Origin: Limnephilus marmoratus
Taxonomy: Eukaryota; Arthropoda; Insecta; Trichoptera; Limnephilidae
DNA: 64,000 bases
Assembly: GCA_917880885.1 (NCBI GenBank)
Contig: OU862934.1
Span: 31,666,734-31,730,733, forward strand
Reading direction: 5' to 3'
Part shown: in pieces, positions 28,937 to 40,815 of the stretch
Layout of the letters: each line of letters opens with the position of its first letter
How positions within the stretch are numbered: position 1 is the first letter of the stretch
Translations under genes and position numbers: made by a program
The notes under the pieces: model-generated
The model's input: the letters and a program-made list of their open reading frames with translations, nothing else
Told to the model about the DNA's origin: nothing
Databases searched by the model: none

Positions 28937-31350
28937 TAGGTAGGAGTGAATTCTTTTTTTTCACTGGACGGTAATGTAAGAGTCAAAATTTGGTGCCTTT
29001 TAGGTTTAATTTAAGCCATGTAAAATATTATTCAATTTTTTTTAGGGTAACTGCCTCCGCAATGGCATTGAATTTACGAAAATAGTCGGTTTTTCACTCT
29101 AATTGGAAGTCATGTTTATGTACGGTATTTTTGAATAAACGTACTAATTTTTATCAAGAAAGTTTACTTGGTATAAATATAAATTCGACACAAAATAAAA
29201 AGAAGTTCGAATTTGTGTTTTATAATTTAAATAAAGGGGAGAGAGGAAGCGCGGGAGGTGATACTTAGCTTGCTTGCTCTATTTGTTCGAATCTCGGATC
29301 AGTCGCACGCTCGTTTATCGTTAAAATTACGTTCAATATTCTTACATGGCAACTATGCAAAGAACTCGGAGTGTATTCAAATGTCCTCTATTTGGTGATG
29401 TTTGTGAGATGAAAGAGAACTTTCTACCTACTTACGAAGATGCACTAAAATACTATTATGTGTGGACGAGACATCAACTGAAATTGCAATCAGAAACTGC
29501 AAAAGAACCAATTTTTGGTGAGGTAGCAGATATAGTAATGTCGAAATTGAAAATATATGGCACACTGCATCTACATTGACGCGAACAAGGATCGTTCAAA
29601 TGTTGAAAGTATATCATTTAAAGTGCAAAAATCTACTCAAGTCTATCAAGAGGCTCTCCCTGGACAAGTTAAATAGTTTTCAGAAAAGCAGTAAGATACT
29701 TTTTGATATTTCAGTATGCAAGTACAAAGCATTCGCTCAATGTATATATCCTAAGGATAAAAAGGTTTCCAAACAAGAGCAAACTTTTTTGACCGATCAA
29801 TGAACGTCTCGGGTAATGGTAATCAGCGGAAAAAAGGAACCTATCTCACTGATTCAAGAGCCGGGATCCATTTACATGGGATACGTGGTACCTGATGTTG
29901 GTACAGCAAAAGGAATAGATACCGTGATAACAGGATTTCTGTTACATAAAGAAGTTTCCCAAGATAGATTTTATGGCAATTGATTGTGATGGTACGAATG
30001 TTAATACTGGAAAGTATGCTGGAATTATAAGACTGCTTGAGAAAAGGCTACAAAAACCACTTCAGTGGATAATTTTTTTACTCCACATAAACGAACTGCC
30101 TTTGAGACATCTGTTTTTTTAATCTCGATGGGTGTACTTCGGGACCTAAATCTTATATTGGTCTACTGGGAAAATCACTGGAAACCTGTAAAAAGCTGCC
30201 TGTTAAAAATTTTGAACGCATCGAAGGTCAAATACTACCAGAAATGGCCAAAGATCTGAGTCCAGACCAACAGTACTTGTATAACATTGTCTCGGCTCTA
30301 GTTTCAGATGAATTTCCAGAAGACCTAGGCAATAAATCTCCAGAAAAACTATCATAAGCCCGTTGGATCACCGAAGACTACGTTTGTATGTATCTACTGA
30401 AGAACCATCTGAAAATTGGAAAACTCTGGCTACTTTTGTGGTCAAAGTTTACGCACCGTTTTGGTTCTCAATTAAAAGTAAACCATCATGCAAAGATGGC
30501 ACGTGTTACCTGTTCAATATTATTAAGGCCTCCAGTTACCTGCCAGAAACTCTAAAAAAAATTATAGATCCTTTTATCCAAAGGAACGGCTGCTTTGCCA
30601 TCCTGAAGGGATTCTTCTTGCGATGATAACAGATGATAAAAAAACATGTTAGAGAGCTGGCAGCCCTACTAAAGGCACGCAGTACTACTCAACCTCCAAC
30701 ACCTAGACTGTTTCAAGTGCCATCAATAGATTGTAATGCTTCTATATATAGCGATGTAATAAATTGGCAGGAAAACTTAACCGAACCACCGATTTTGAAA
30801 AACTTATTGGACTAGGAAATTCAGAATGTCGTGGAATCTGGTGGTGAAAACGAACGATTGTTTATAAGGCTTCCTTGCCATACCCAAGCTGTTGAAAGAG
30901 CTTTAAAGAATACAATTGAGGTTTCCATTTATCAGTGGATAAGAAAGTCGCGATTAGGTGCAATAAATGCCAAGCTGGAATCGCGAAATCAAATGCCTAA
31001 ATTTGAAACTAAAAAGGATTTTAAACCTAAATAATAAATGTATAATTTTTCGAGTTTGTTTCAAATTTCTTTATTTTTTACAGCGATGCCTTAATATATA
31101 TCTTAATTTTATGTTGTTTATCATTTAACACCTACCTACCACTAAATTAATCACAATGTATCGCCTTATAAACTTTAAACTTTTTTACACTAATTTTCAA
31201 TTTTTGAAGTCAATGCGGAGACTGAAGATCTTAATCAAATGAATTGAAAAATCCCATGTATTTTTACTTTAACATAAGGCACAAATCCCCCCCTCTTAGA
31301 ACTCTGAATCTTAAAAAAAAAAAATGTTCATACATCCGCGCTCCACCCTA
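28937..31350 (+). mobile_element. DNA transposon X, copy C (8-bp TSD)
   Basis: Starts TAGGTAGGAGTG and ends, read inversely, TAGGGTGGAGC. GTGGTTAC is present on both sides (28,929-28,936; 31,351-31,358) and only once is needed for the LINE frame. The 2,414-bp interior holds a decayed gene on the plus strand related to copies A and B. The poly-A-like run before 31,324 is internal. Confidence 0.85.
29346..31034 (+). pseudogene. transposase-like gene of transposon X, decayed
   Basis: Pieces in order: FKCPLFGDVCEMKENFLPTY at 29,380, a region rich in Lys, PGSIYMGYVVPD near 29,860, DGTNVNTGKYAGIIRLLEKR near 29,985, PLQWIIFLLH.NELPLRHLF near 30,058, then the KVYAPFWFSIK piece at 30,445, NWQENLTEPPIL near 30,765 and RLPCHTQAVERALK near 30,870, ending MPKFETKKDFKPK. 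Same order as copies A and B, which are on the minus strand. From memory this protein is an uncharacterised expanded family in insects and cnidarians. The termini suggest it is a transposase; the conserved Asp in DGTN might be catalytic, which is inference. Confidence 0.6.
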
Positions 31351-31805
31351 GTGGTTACCCCAATCTTTAAAAAACCACAGCTTGATGCCGACAACTTGGG
31401 TAATTATCGACCTGTGTCAAATCGGCCTTTCGTAGCAAAACTACTTGAAAAAATTTCTACTTCTCAAATAACCTCCCACTTAAATCTGAATAAATTATTT
31501 ACTGATCATCAATCCGCATATAGAAGGTTCCACTCAATAGAAACCGGATTACTTCGTGTCCTGTCAGATATTACCCTTGCCATAGAGTCAGGTAAGTTAG
31601 CACTTCTTTCACTTTTAGACATGAGCGCCGCATTTGCACCATTGACCACGACTTTCTCATTAAGAGACTAGAAGTAACATTTGGCTTACATTCTAACGTA
31701 AAAAATGGCTGCAATTCACCTATCCAATCGCTCACAAGCAGTGAAGGTTGGAAATAAACAGTCTAACTTCACAAACTCTCTTCAGGGGTACCTCAGGGAT
31801 CCGTT

Positions 31806-32276
31806 TTGGGTCCACTTCTCTTTATTCTCTTCACAAATGATGTCGCAAAAATTATCGAGTCATTTGGTCTCCTATCTCACTGTTATGCTGACGATCAGCA
31901 AGTCTACTTTTACTGCACACCAAATGAGATTACCAGCCTTAAAATTCGCACTGTTCAGTATCTGGAAGCTATCAGTCTTTGGATGTCCTCAAACAAACTA
32001 AAGTTGAATCCTTCAAAGATCGAGTTTCTATTGGCAGCCACGAATAGACGTCAACATTTAATAGACAACTTACCAATTACTGTTTCCGGCATTGACGTTA
32101 TTTCGAAGACAACCGTCAAACTTCTGGGAGTTCATCTGGATTCAGACCTCTCATTAAAAAGTCAGGTGAATAGGACCATTAGCACGGGATTCTTTTACCT
32201 AAGACAACTCAAGTCAGTTCGTAGAAATCTTTCAACGGAATCAACTAAGCTTCTTGTTAACTCATATGTAGTATGA
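31806..32276 (+). pseudogene. RT palm and thumb of LINE family C
   Basis: A 156-codon open piece from GPLLFILFTNDVAKI through YADDQQ to LLVNSYVV. The active Asp pair is intact. The next codons run into a stop and a frame change. Confidence 0.75.
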
Positions 32277-32505
32277 CGTCTTGATTACTGCAATGGCATC
32301 TATGCAAGTCTTCCTAAATGCCAAACTGATAAACTACAATCAGTGTTCAATGCCGCAGCACGACTTATCACTGGGGTACCCAAATTTTCACACATTTCGG
32401 AACACCTCCGAAATCTTCACTGGCTGTCCTGAAAGGATCAAATACAAATTATGCTGGATAGTGTTTAAAGCTATCAATAGATAAGTTCCACCCTATATAT
32501 CTGAA

Positions 32506-32745
32506 TTGTGCATTCCTGAAAATATTGGTCTAAGACAGTCAACTCTTAGATCAGCACCATCTTCTGCAATCGGAAGGTTAAAAGTACCTAAGCGAAATCC
32601 GAACACTAAGTTTGGTGATCGTGCATTCAGAGTATCTGGCCCTGAGGCTTGGAACAAACTTCCCATGGAACTGAGATGCATAACCAGCCCAGCGGAATTT
32701 AGATCCAAGCTAAAAACGCATCTTTTCAGACACTCATTTCCTTAA
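32506..32745 (+). pseudogene. C-terminal piece of LINE family C ORF2
   Basis: 79 codons ending with GPEAWNKLPMELR and LKTHLFRHSF, typical of CR1-group ORF2 ends. The stop at 32,745 is probably the native one. Confidence 0.7.
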
Positions 32746-33484
32746 ATTCGTCATTCTATAATTGTTGATGTCCATGAATTTATAGATATGTATAATAAGT
32801 GGGAGCCTAACTCCTCAATCTGTATGTTGAGCAACGAATCATCTTAATGCGGTACGACGATTCATTTTTATTCATTTAAGATAAGCTTGTGTATGTTCCT
32901 ATAATTCCACTAAGATCATTATTTCACCCGAGTTCTATAATAGTAATATTATATCAGAACTACCTCCTTCTTCTGGCGTTAATAACACTATAAAATAGAA
33001 TATAATATTTATACAATGTGTATTTACCTAGGTATAAATTTTATAAATCCTCAAACTGCTTCGACTCGCAGCAATAACTTATCTATGTTACGAGTTTGTA
33101 TATATACCTACTGAACTTATTTGTTGTTTGGTTTTTAATGTTATCATTATCACTGACAACAATGGCAAATAAGTATTTTGAAACGTTGGTACTTATGTCA
33201 GTTTTAAGTCTGTAACTTTAAGTCACCGTTGTAAATGTGTATGTCATTAATTCACTAGTTTTAAGTCAACTATCGTAAGTCTTAGTCATAAGTCACTAGC
33301 TGTAAGTCTCAGATTAAGCCACTAGTTATAAATCTTAGATATACGTCACTAGTTATAATTACAAATCTTAGTTTTACGAATTTTATTACATATTTACTTG
33401 TACTGTACAGCGCCCTTGGGGTGATTTCTCACAAAAATTAGCCAAATATTAATATTATTTATATAATAAATAATATGTAAATTA

Positions 33485-33545
33485 TAACTATATATATATA
33501 TATATATATATAGTTATAATTTAATATATATATATATAGTTAAGT
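33485..33545. repeat. TA microsatellite
   Basis: Two runs of TA dinucleotides (near 33,490-33,512 and 33,524-33,538) at the tail of LINE family C. Confidence 0.9.
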
Positions 33546-33596
33546 TGTATATACTTTTAAAATGTATATGTAACTTAACTATAAGCACCTGTTGAC

Positions 33597-33955
33597 AAGC
33601 CAAATCATTTGGGAGGCGGGAATGGGTACCGCCGCCCCGGGAACCTTTATTGGATAACCAACACCTCTGCCATAGGTCACCCCAAGTGGTTCGCTACGTT
33701 TGGTGATTTAGCAGGGGTGCCCGGGTTCATGGGGTGAGGTTTGTCTAGGTCTTGGAGGCGGATGACTAAGACACACTGAACCCCAGATTCCTACCCACCC
33801 CTTAAACCCTTTTCCTTCCCAGAACTCTCCTCTCCTTCCTTTCCTTAAAAAAACCCTCCACACAGCATCCCCAAAGATGACATAGGCCCTGAGGGAAATT
33901 GTTTTCCTCAGGGCCTCCTGTGTGGAGCTCATGTAAAAAAAAAAAAAAAAATTGG
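33597..33955 (+). mobile_element. SINE-like element sharing the LINE A 3' tail
   Basis: The head (GGGAGGCGGGAATGGGTACCG) is different from LINE A, but the last about 110 bases (CCCTCCACACAGCATCCC, the CCCTGAGG...CCTCAGGG hairpin, CCTGTGTGGAG, poly-A) are nearly the same as LINE A. The body has a box B-like GGGTTCATGG. It is either a SINE that borrowed the LINE tail or the deleted form of a related LINE. Other copies are at 8,630-9,425 and 24,217-24,282. Confidence 0.65.
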
Positions 33956-34797
33956 CTTAGTAGGACTTGTTTGTTGATATTTACATATAACTATACTATC
34001 AATGAAAAAAAAAAAAATTAAAATTCTACTAGGATTAAATAAAATTGACCGTGGAGTAGGCCTACTAGGGAAACCACGTTTAAAAAACGCATCAAGTACA
34101 CTACGTCACAGGTTTGCCTTGGAAACGTGTGCATAGTATAGGAAAAACAACTTGGGTAAATTTTAGAATCGCTGTTTCTCAGAAATATTGAATCTTAGGG
34201 GAAAAAGTATACGGACAATTTTATTGTATTCATTTTTATTTCCGTATTGATGTATTAAAAAAAAAATTAAATGTAGAGCAGTTTATTCACAGTCCACCTC
34301 CCTAGGGATTCCTGTTCCAAGACTGACTGTAGGTTGTTGTATGAATATTTCATCATGATTTCCTATTCTTTATGTGTGATTATTTCCACAAAAAAAGAAA
34401 AATTACATTGAAAGAGTTTTTTCTTCAACCACCATGCTAGGCACGTGCTCGTATTGTGGTCGATTTTATATACGACGCAATAACATTTGAAATATAAAAG
34501 AAAGTGAATGAATATAAAATAAGGAAATAATTTAAAAGAGATTGAAAGAATGTAGTGGTATAAAGAATTATATTAAACCTACAGTATATGAAGGAATATA
34601 AAAAGAACGTAATTTAAAAATATATAAAGTAAAAGTTAATACTACGTAGGAAGGTATCTGGAACATATCAGTTTTGTTAAAAAGTTTTACGTAATTAATG
34701 TTATGTGTTGACTGTAGGTTGTGTTGTTGTTAATTTTTTTTTTAATTAGAAATTTGAAATGAGCGAGAGAAAAAAAATACATACTTAAATAAATGGT
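33956..34797. other. intergenic AT-rich DNA
   Basis: No coding frame. A hairpin resembling those at 11,157 and 49,229 is at 34,289-34,330. The stretch from about 34,480 is A-rich and weakly repetitive, as after the other hairpins. Confidence 0.35.
34289..34330. other. recurrent hairpin, possible copy
   Basis: ACAGTC pairs with GACTGT across a loop containing CCTAGGGATTCCTGTTCC. The loop words are similar to the hairpins at 11,157 and 49,229, but the stem is shorter. Confidence 0.35.
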
Positions 34798-34803
34798 TTA
34801 TTT
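34798..34803 (-). promoter_or_regulatory. candidate poly-A signal of Kazal gene 2
   Basis: AATAAA on the minus strand, about 165 bases after the stop codon of exon 3. No better candidate lies between. Confidence 0.5.
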
Positions 34804-34967
34804 CTAAATGTAAATTTACTGAAAATTCTTTCAAAATATGTAAACAAAATTATTTTTCTAATTTTCGTTATCCGATGTTCGGCGTAAGTTTTACTGCAGT
34901 TTTAAATTTAGGGTTAAAGCCGATTTCTTCAAAGTTTACACATATCCAACACTTCCTGCAACCTCTT

Positions 34968-35020
34968 TCAATGTTTATAATCTGGATCATCACACCTACC
35001 GTCGAACCATGTATCGTGAA
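34968..35020 (-). CDS. Kazal gene 2, exon 3 (sixth cysteine and stop)
   Basis: A 53-base terminal coding exon. The acceptor ATTTTTTATTCTAG is followed by two bases that complete the codon left open by exon 2 (phase 1), then 16 codons ending HDTWFDGRC...DYKH and TGA. It provides the GRC motif that ends a Kazal domain (G-x-C with the sixth cysteine). The match of phase, strand, order and missing cysteine is why I join it to exon 2 at 43,832, 8.8 kb upstream. Nothing else in the intervening DNA offered such an exon, although I did not scan exhaustively. Confidence 0.65.
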
Positions 35021-35620
35021 CTAGAATAAAAAATAATATTATAATTTTCACATAAAATACAAAGGAAATCAAAACATGTTGGTTTGTGATCATCGGTAAT
35101 GATCACAAACCTGTAACTGTAATGTATCATATCAGTCTATGAACAGTTCTTAAATTGTTTCCCATTGTCCATGCTATATTCGGGTCACATGGTGTCAGTT
35201 ACGATGTGTGTCGAAGATAACCGAACACAGATAGGCAAGTCATTATTTGCGAGAGCTCTTCAGACAAAAACTAGACGAGTGTGTGCTCTTAAACCATGTT
35301 ATAAAATAGTCACTTAAAATAGTCACTTTAATCTTAAAGAGCCACAGGACAACATATTGTCCAAAACGTTGTTTAAAGAAGGATGTGGAGCATCTCAATT
35401 CATATTTAAAAATTACTTTTGGCCTACCAATAGATAAAATAGACGAAAAACATCGGCGGTAGAGGCACGCCGACAAGTAGTTCTATAGAGACATATCCTG
35501 GTAATCGAAAACAGTACCGTTCTCACAAGATAGTTTTGGTTTATTTTGTACCTTACTTTTGTAATTTTCTTTTCAATAGAAAAAAGTTTTCTGATTTACG
35601 ATACATTGAAATATTAGATA
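35021..35620. other. gene 2 intron 2, unassigned
   Basis: No coding frame. Near 35,345-35,395 there is GGACAACATATTGTCC followed by AAAACGTTG, which resembles an eroded form of the hammerhead-like core at 12,880-12,917 (GGACA..TGTCC, GAAACGTTG). Confidence 0.35.
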
Positions 35621-36152
35621 CTAGCTTTTTCCCGCGGCTTCGCTCGCATGGTATTAGGGGTTTCCCACTCCGCCTCCTCCACCTTCCCTCTCCCCACTCC
35701 ACCACCCTCATCAACCCCCCTCCCTCTCCACCCACCCCTCCCCCCATTCCACTCCCCCCTTAAACCACCCTCCCCCTCCCCCCTCCCCTCACCCCTCCCC
35801 AAACTCCTCCACCCTTTTTTTATTTTTAGAGATACGCCAGCAAAGCAATCTTTTTAGGGTGAATTGCCAAATTAAAAAAAAAAAAACATCGTTTCCAAGG
35901 TGACAAATTGGTTTGTTTTTTCTGATGTTTGCAATAAATCGATTTTGTTACCGACAGAAAATGTATGAAAAATAATTTCATAACGCCAGAGATTATTCAT
36001 AACGCCCGAGCTCTAAGCTATAGCCTATAGACTATTCTAATGTATGAGCTATATTATTGTAAAGTTTCATTCAAATCCATTCAGCAGTTTTCGCGTGAAA
36101 GAATAACAAACATACATCCATACAAACTTTCCCCTTTATAATATTAGTAGGA
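35621..36152 (-). mobile_element. non-autonomous Helitron
   Basis: On the minus strand it starts TCCTACTAATATTATAAA after an A, and ends GCTAG followed by T, with a short hairpin (GCG...CGC) just before the end. TC start, CTRR end, 3' hairpin and A|T insertion are the Helitron signature. It includes a purine-rich patch. The head is a widespread insect repeat. Confidence 0.75.
35670..35825. repeat. C/T-rich low-complexity tract
   Basis: A pyrimidine-rich run inside the Helitron, equivalent to the G/A tract at 2,054-2,228 in the other one, but on the opposite strand. Confidence 0.8.
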
Positions 36153-36228
36153 TTAAGAATAATATCAAACGAAGAATCAATCTTGTAGACAATGAGCCGC
36201 GTGTTGCTCACGATTTGACATTTGCGAT

Positions 36229-36818
36229 CATTTTTTTTTTTTTACATTAACTCCACACAGGAGGCCCTGAGGAAAATAATTTCCCTCAGGGCCTATGTCA
36301 TCTGGGATGCTGTGTGGAGGGTCTTTTTGGGGAGAGGAAGGAATGAATATTGGTCTTGAAGAGACCCATGTCGTGGGAAGGAGGAAACACAGAGGCCGGC
36401 AAATTATTCCACAGCCGAGCTGTTGAACACAAGAACGAGTCGAAGAAACGACCCGTTCTCATGTGACAAATGTCAACGGTGTACAAATGTTGGGCACGCG
36501 TTTGGCGTGTTTCCCGACAATGCACCGGTGCCGAAGGGATCAATGATGCTAGTTCCTTGGAGCATCTTCCATTGTAATACCGGTATAACAAGGATAGCAT
36601 TCCCACCCGACGCCTGTGCTCTAAAGATTGCAATCCGCCTGTTAAGATGGGAGAATCTATCAAACAGACCGCCATTTTCTGCATATAGTCGAGGGTATTT
36701 TTGAGGTATATGGAGCTCCAGACCAGAGGTGGCTGCCAAATTTAACCGTGGGGCGCACTTGTGATTTTTACAGGGTTAGCAGTTGTGTACTATTAAAGTA
36801 TCTGCGGGCCCTGTACAG
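36229..36818 (-). mobile_element. LINE family A copy 3, 3' part
   Basis: Starts with the poly-A tail (T-run at 36,229-36,243), the 3'UTR hairpin, and the ORF2 C-terminus up to the sequence CTGTACAG at 36,811-36,818, where transposon X copy A is inserted. The rest of the LINE continues at 39,169. Confidence 0.9.
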
Positions 36819-39160
36819 TAGGGTGGAACACTTTTGTATGAAAATTTTTATTTTTTCGAATTTCAAATTGGAATACCAGGTAAAAGTTGCTTTATATAAT
36901 TGTAAATAACACTCCTCAATTTGGAAGTTCTAGCTCGACAGCTTGAGCCCCCGCCATAGGCTTGAAATTTAATTTTTTAAGTTTTTATAGACGTTTTGTA
37001 TTATCCACCCTATAAACAAAATAATAGGTAAATATAATATTTTATGAATTAAATGATAAAATAAAAGTAGATTTTAACCAATAAAATCATTTATTTCAAA
37101 AGTACACACAGGTTCAGAAAGTTATGTAGGTATGAATAACATCATTTTATATGACAAAAATCTATTTTCTTCTCAAACCTTGGTATGAGCTTTCGAGATG
37201 CTAATTTAGATTTTATGAATCCCTCTTGTTTTGTCTTGTCGCATACATTTAGAGCTGCATTTGTCACAACTTTTACAAATCTTTCCACAGCCTGGGATGG
37301 CAAGGCAGTCTCATAAACTCCAACACTGGATCTTTTCCATTTTCTATAAGATATTGTAACTGCTTATCGGAAATATTCATCAGTATTGGGGGTTTGTATA
37401 TATTTTGTTGCCAGTCAATCATGTCTACGTAAGAACGTGCATTTAAGTTCACTTTTGGCACCTCAAACATGCGCCAAACAGATTTTTTATTTACTTGACG
37501 AGCCTTTAAAATGCGTCTTGCAGCGAGTTCTCTAATGTGCTTACGTGAAACATACTCAACAACAAGTTTTCTGGATGAGCAAAGTAAGTGTTTCGAATTA
37601 TAACAGGGTCCACTATCTCTAACAACTAGTTGGACAAATATCGAGTGCTGTTAATGAGCTTTCATAAATGATTTGAACCATCTTTGCAGGATGAATGTGT
37701 TTTGATAGCAAACCAGTCAGGAGCGTATGATTTGCTAAAGTCACAAGATTTTGTTGTAGATTTTCCGTAGAAATATTCAAACGTAGTATACGATTAGCTC
37801 TCGTCAACCAGCTGGCATGGGATAGATTACCTGGGCTTCTCTGTAATAAATCAGGAGAGCAGGATCCGTTTATGTCAGCAGTAGTAACTTCTTGTAAATA
37901 TTTCTGGTCTGTACTGAGATCTGTGGATATTTGTGGAGGTAGTTCACCTTCTATCTTCTAAAAGTTGTCCAACGGCAGCGTCTTGCATATCTCTAATGAT
38001 TTAGGTCCTGCAGTAGGGCCATCCAAATAAGTAAACAAATGCCTCAATGGTAACACATTAGCGTGTAAGAGACAAATTACCCATTGCAATGGTCGAGATA
38101 GTCTGTTTTCCAAAAGACGAATCACGCATCTCACTTGCCCTGCATTTGTGTTTGTTCCATCACAGCCAAGAACCATTAAACCCTCTAGTGATATCTTTTC
38201 AGTCGTTAAAGAGCTGTTGAAAGCTCTTTCAATATTTCTTGCACTCCCCGATGTTGGAACCACATACCCAATATAAATAGAACCTGGTTCTTTTATAATC
38301 GAAATATGTTCCTCTTGAACAATCACTCTAAACCTCTTTGATCCTTTTAAAACAGTTTTAGCCTGTTAGTGCGTTGGTCTTCTAAAAACATTTGTTCCTC
38401 TTTTGGCACTTTTTTCCTCAAACAAGTACAGCTTACAAATTCATAACACTTTCGAGTGATAACTTTTTAGTAACTGTAAGCCTCGTTTGTGTGTGACAAT
38501 TGGAATAGAAGATTTTATCCACAATTCTTCAATTTTCGTTCCAATTATTTCGGCAATTTCCAAAAACGTAGGTTCTTTTGATGTGTTATTCCTTACTTTT
38601 AAGTCTTGTCGAACTCATTCATAGAATTCCGTCACATTTTCATAGGTAGGTAGGATATTATCTTTCAAATCTGAACTTTCACCAAATATCGGATATTTTA
38701 ACGTTTGTCTTGTAGAAGTCGTGTTAAATCACTTAAAAAACGTTTATCAACAAGTACTCGTGAATATAATTGACGCGCGACCCTTCACTTTGAGACAATT
38801 ATCCTTTAAACAAAACACTGCATTTCGTAGATTGTCACGTGCCGCCCCCCGCTTCGTCCCGCACTTTACTCCTGTATCACAGCGCCAATAATGAAATATT
38901 TGATTGCAACAGCTAGTTAACTATATTTAAAATACGTCAATAAATAAAATAAACCTATTTAAATAAATTCTGTACTGTTTTGTAGGCCGCGCAAATAGCC
39001 CCAAAACTGTCGTTTTTGTAAATGTTCAATGTCTTGGCGGGGGCTTTTACCGTTGTCTGATATTTTTTATATTTTTAATTGAGGTAATTGATGGCAATTG
39101 GCAACTTAATACAACTATTCCAAATAAAAATTAGAAAAAAAAAATTTTCGTTCCGCACTA
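36819..39160 (-). mobile_element. DNA transposon X, copy A (8-bp TSD)
   Basis: Starts TAGGGTGGAAC and ends, read inversely, TAGTGCGGAAC. CTGTACAG flanks both ends (36,811-36,818; 39,161-39,168). The uninterrupted LINE text at 5,500-5,530 shows the empty site. 2,342 bp with a minus-strand gene. Confidence 0.9.
37195..38680 (-). pseudogene. transposase-like gene of transposon X copy A
   Basis: On the minus strand: a Lys-rich N-terminal part (about 38,680-38,400), then EPGSIYIGYVVPTSGSARNI near 38,285, GCDGTNTNAGQVRCVIRLL near 38,160, PLQWVICLLHANVLPLRHLF near 38,080, LDGPTAGPKS near 38,010, RANRILRLNISTENLQQNL near 37,790, FEVPKVNLNARSYVDMIDWQ near 37,465, MRLPCHP near 37,315 and KSKLASR near 37,215. 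Compared with copy B it lacks the FAGQIGK segment but keeps the N-terminal half. Stops and frameshifts make it inactive. Confidence 0.6.
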
Positions 39161-39168
39161 CTGTACAG

Positions 39169-40335
39169 TACGCCCAGTTTTTGGGAGGCTAACTTTACTC
39201 TGGCTTCGATGGAGCCCCCATACCTGAGCTGGTCACTTAGGGTTACACCAAGCATATCAATGGAGGGCCTGCTCGGAAGATTGCTTCCGTTGAAAGAGAC
39301 TAGATTTTTATTTCGATCCCTTTTAGGCGTAATCAGACAAGACTGGGTCTTTAAAATATTAAATTCAACGAGTTTATTTTTACCCCAAGAGGTAGCCCCA
39401 CTCTCGAGGTAGCGGTCCATTCTTTGCTTCAAAGCCATACGAGCTATTGGAGCTTGTGAGTCCTTTGGGGGCTTGTCAAACAAAAAGCTATCATGAACTG
39501 AACTGTCATCTGCGTAACAATGAATTGGTGCACATGACCAAAGGTCGTTGATGTGCAACAAAAACAAAGTCGGAGTTTGTCAGAGTGGGACGCCAGCATT
39601 TATCGAGTGTGAGGAAGAGGTGAAACCATCGGCTAACGTCTGAATCGACCTCTCCCTCAAAAAGTCGGCAATCCACGTATACAAGGATGCGGGAAGTCCG
39701 TAAGAAGGCAGTTTGTTGACAAGTCCTCGGTGCCGAAACCTGTCAAAGGCCTTGGAAATATTCAGTGCAACCGTTTGGGTCTCACCGAAACGTTTCAGGC
39801 ACCACCCCCAAACATTCGTCACATACGCGAGAAGATCACCGCACGAGCGATTTCGCCGGAATCCGTATTGACATTCGTTAATAATTTTGTTCTTCTCGAG
39901 GTATGTGAGCAGTTTGTCGTTGATCACACGTTCCATCACCTTAGACAGAACTGATGTGATCGCTATGGGGCGATAATTGGCCGGATTGGAGCAGTCACTC
40001 TTCTTTAGAATAGGATGGATAACCGTTTTTTTCCAACCAGAGGGCACAGAGCCAGTTTTCAGGGGCATTTTAAAAAGCTTCGTCAAAATTGGAGCTTTTT
40101 CTGTAGCGCACCTCTGAAGTACCAGGGCAGGTATGTATTCCATCAGGCCCACTAGCTTTATTAACATCAAGCCCTCGTAAAACATGGAATACCTACTTCC
40201 CGATGCCGGATTCTAAGCTTTTTCATACGAATACCGCAGTGACGAACCGACGTCAGGACAGCTCCTTGGTCATCGAGGGTTTAGTTATCCGCAAACATTT
40301 TACCTAGTAAGTTAGCCTTTTCGGTGGTGGTAATT
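39169..40335 (-). mobile_element. LINE family A copy 3, RT part
   Basis: Minus-strand RT in broken frames: NYRPIAITSVLSKVMERVIN near 39,965, ISKAFDR near 39,745, a disrupted AGVP near 39,590, CYADDSSVHDSFLFD near 39,510, LGVTLSDQLRYG near 39,245. It is 5'-truncated near 40,335. A small deletion removes QGSVLSP. Confidence 0.85.
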
Positions 40336-40617
40336 GGGGGACAATCGCATGGGGTTTGTATTGATTGACATTAATGTATTTTAAGTTGGATATTATTGGA
40401 GGGTTGGCCTCTCGAGTTTATGCTGAAAGTTATGAATTTTGTTCTATCTGTATTTAAAGTTAATAAGTTAGAGTCAAGCCATTTTTCAGTAGTACTTAAG
40501 CCAAGTTCTGCTTTTGTGATTGGTGTTGTTTAAAAAGCGAAGATTACAGACATTTTTTTTTTGTTTTGTTTTGTGTTAGGAATTATGTTATAAATAATAT
40601 GCTTTTAGGTAAAAGCG
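40336..40617. other. intron DNA, nothing recognised
   Basis: T-rich sequence between LINE A and the repeat at 40,618. No feature seen. Confidence 0.3.
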
Positions 40618-40815
40618 CTCTCTTATCTCTCTGATCTCTTGGAAAACAGCTAGAATTAACTAGCAAATGGTCTGATGACCACAATATCAGTGCTTGTCGG
40701 GTCGGGAAAAAGTTATTGTAACATGTGCTTTGTAAAGTGAATAAACAAGTTGAAATGCGCCACTGAAGGAAGATTGTTTTCATTGAAGTTCTTCTGTCAC
40801 AAAAAACCATTCTCT
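40618..40815 (+). repeat. dispersed repeat R175, copy 1 (diverged)
   Basis: Shares with the three copies near 46 kb the words ACAGCTAG..TCTAGCAA, GTGGTC..GACCA, GTCGGGTCGGG, TTGTAACATGTGC and GAATAAAC in the same order. It abuts the 3' end of a LINE cut after its YADD box. Nature unknown; a retroelement terminal region is possible. Confidence 0.65.

Larger units (their letters stand above)
31351..33475 (+). mobile_element. LINE family C (CR1 group), part 2 with 3'UTR
   Basis: Continues the RT: VVTPIFKKPQLDADNLGNYR near 31,354, LSLLDMSAAF near 31,609, GVPQGSVLGPLLFILFTND (two frames) near 31,790, YADDQQVYF near 31,885, VKLLGVHLDSDL near 32,115, a LDYCNG.YASLP stretch near 32,283 and the C-terminal GPEAWNKLPMELR. 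The 3'UTR has four loose repeats of TAAGTCACTAGTTATAA (33,215-33,370) and ends near TGTACAGCGCCCTTGGGG, a CR1/L2-like 3' end with an AT tail. Confidence 0.85.

Noticed and set aside
31324..31671. A 115-codon frame as a native LINE start
   Set aside because: Its first nine codons are the end of transposon X; the frame is a chance fusion across the insertion border.
33415..33425. Possible host gene end at GCGCCCTTGGGG
   Set aside because: It is the usual 3' end type of CR1/L2-group LINEs and follows the LINE C 3'UTR directly.
35536..35857. Pro-rich and Gly-rich open frames on both strands
   Set aside because: Low-complexity C/T tract within a Helitron; no start context or domain.
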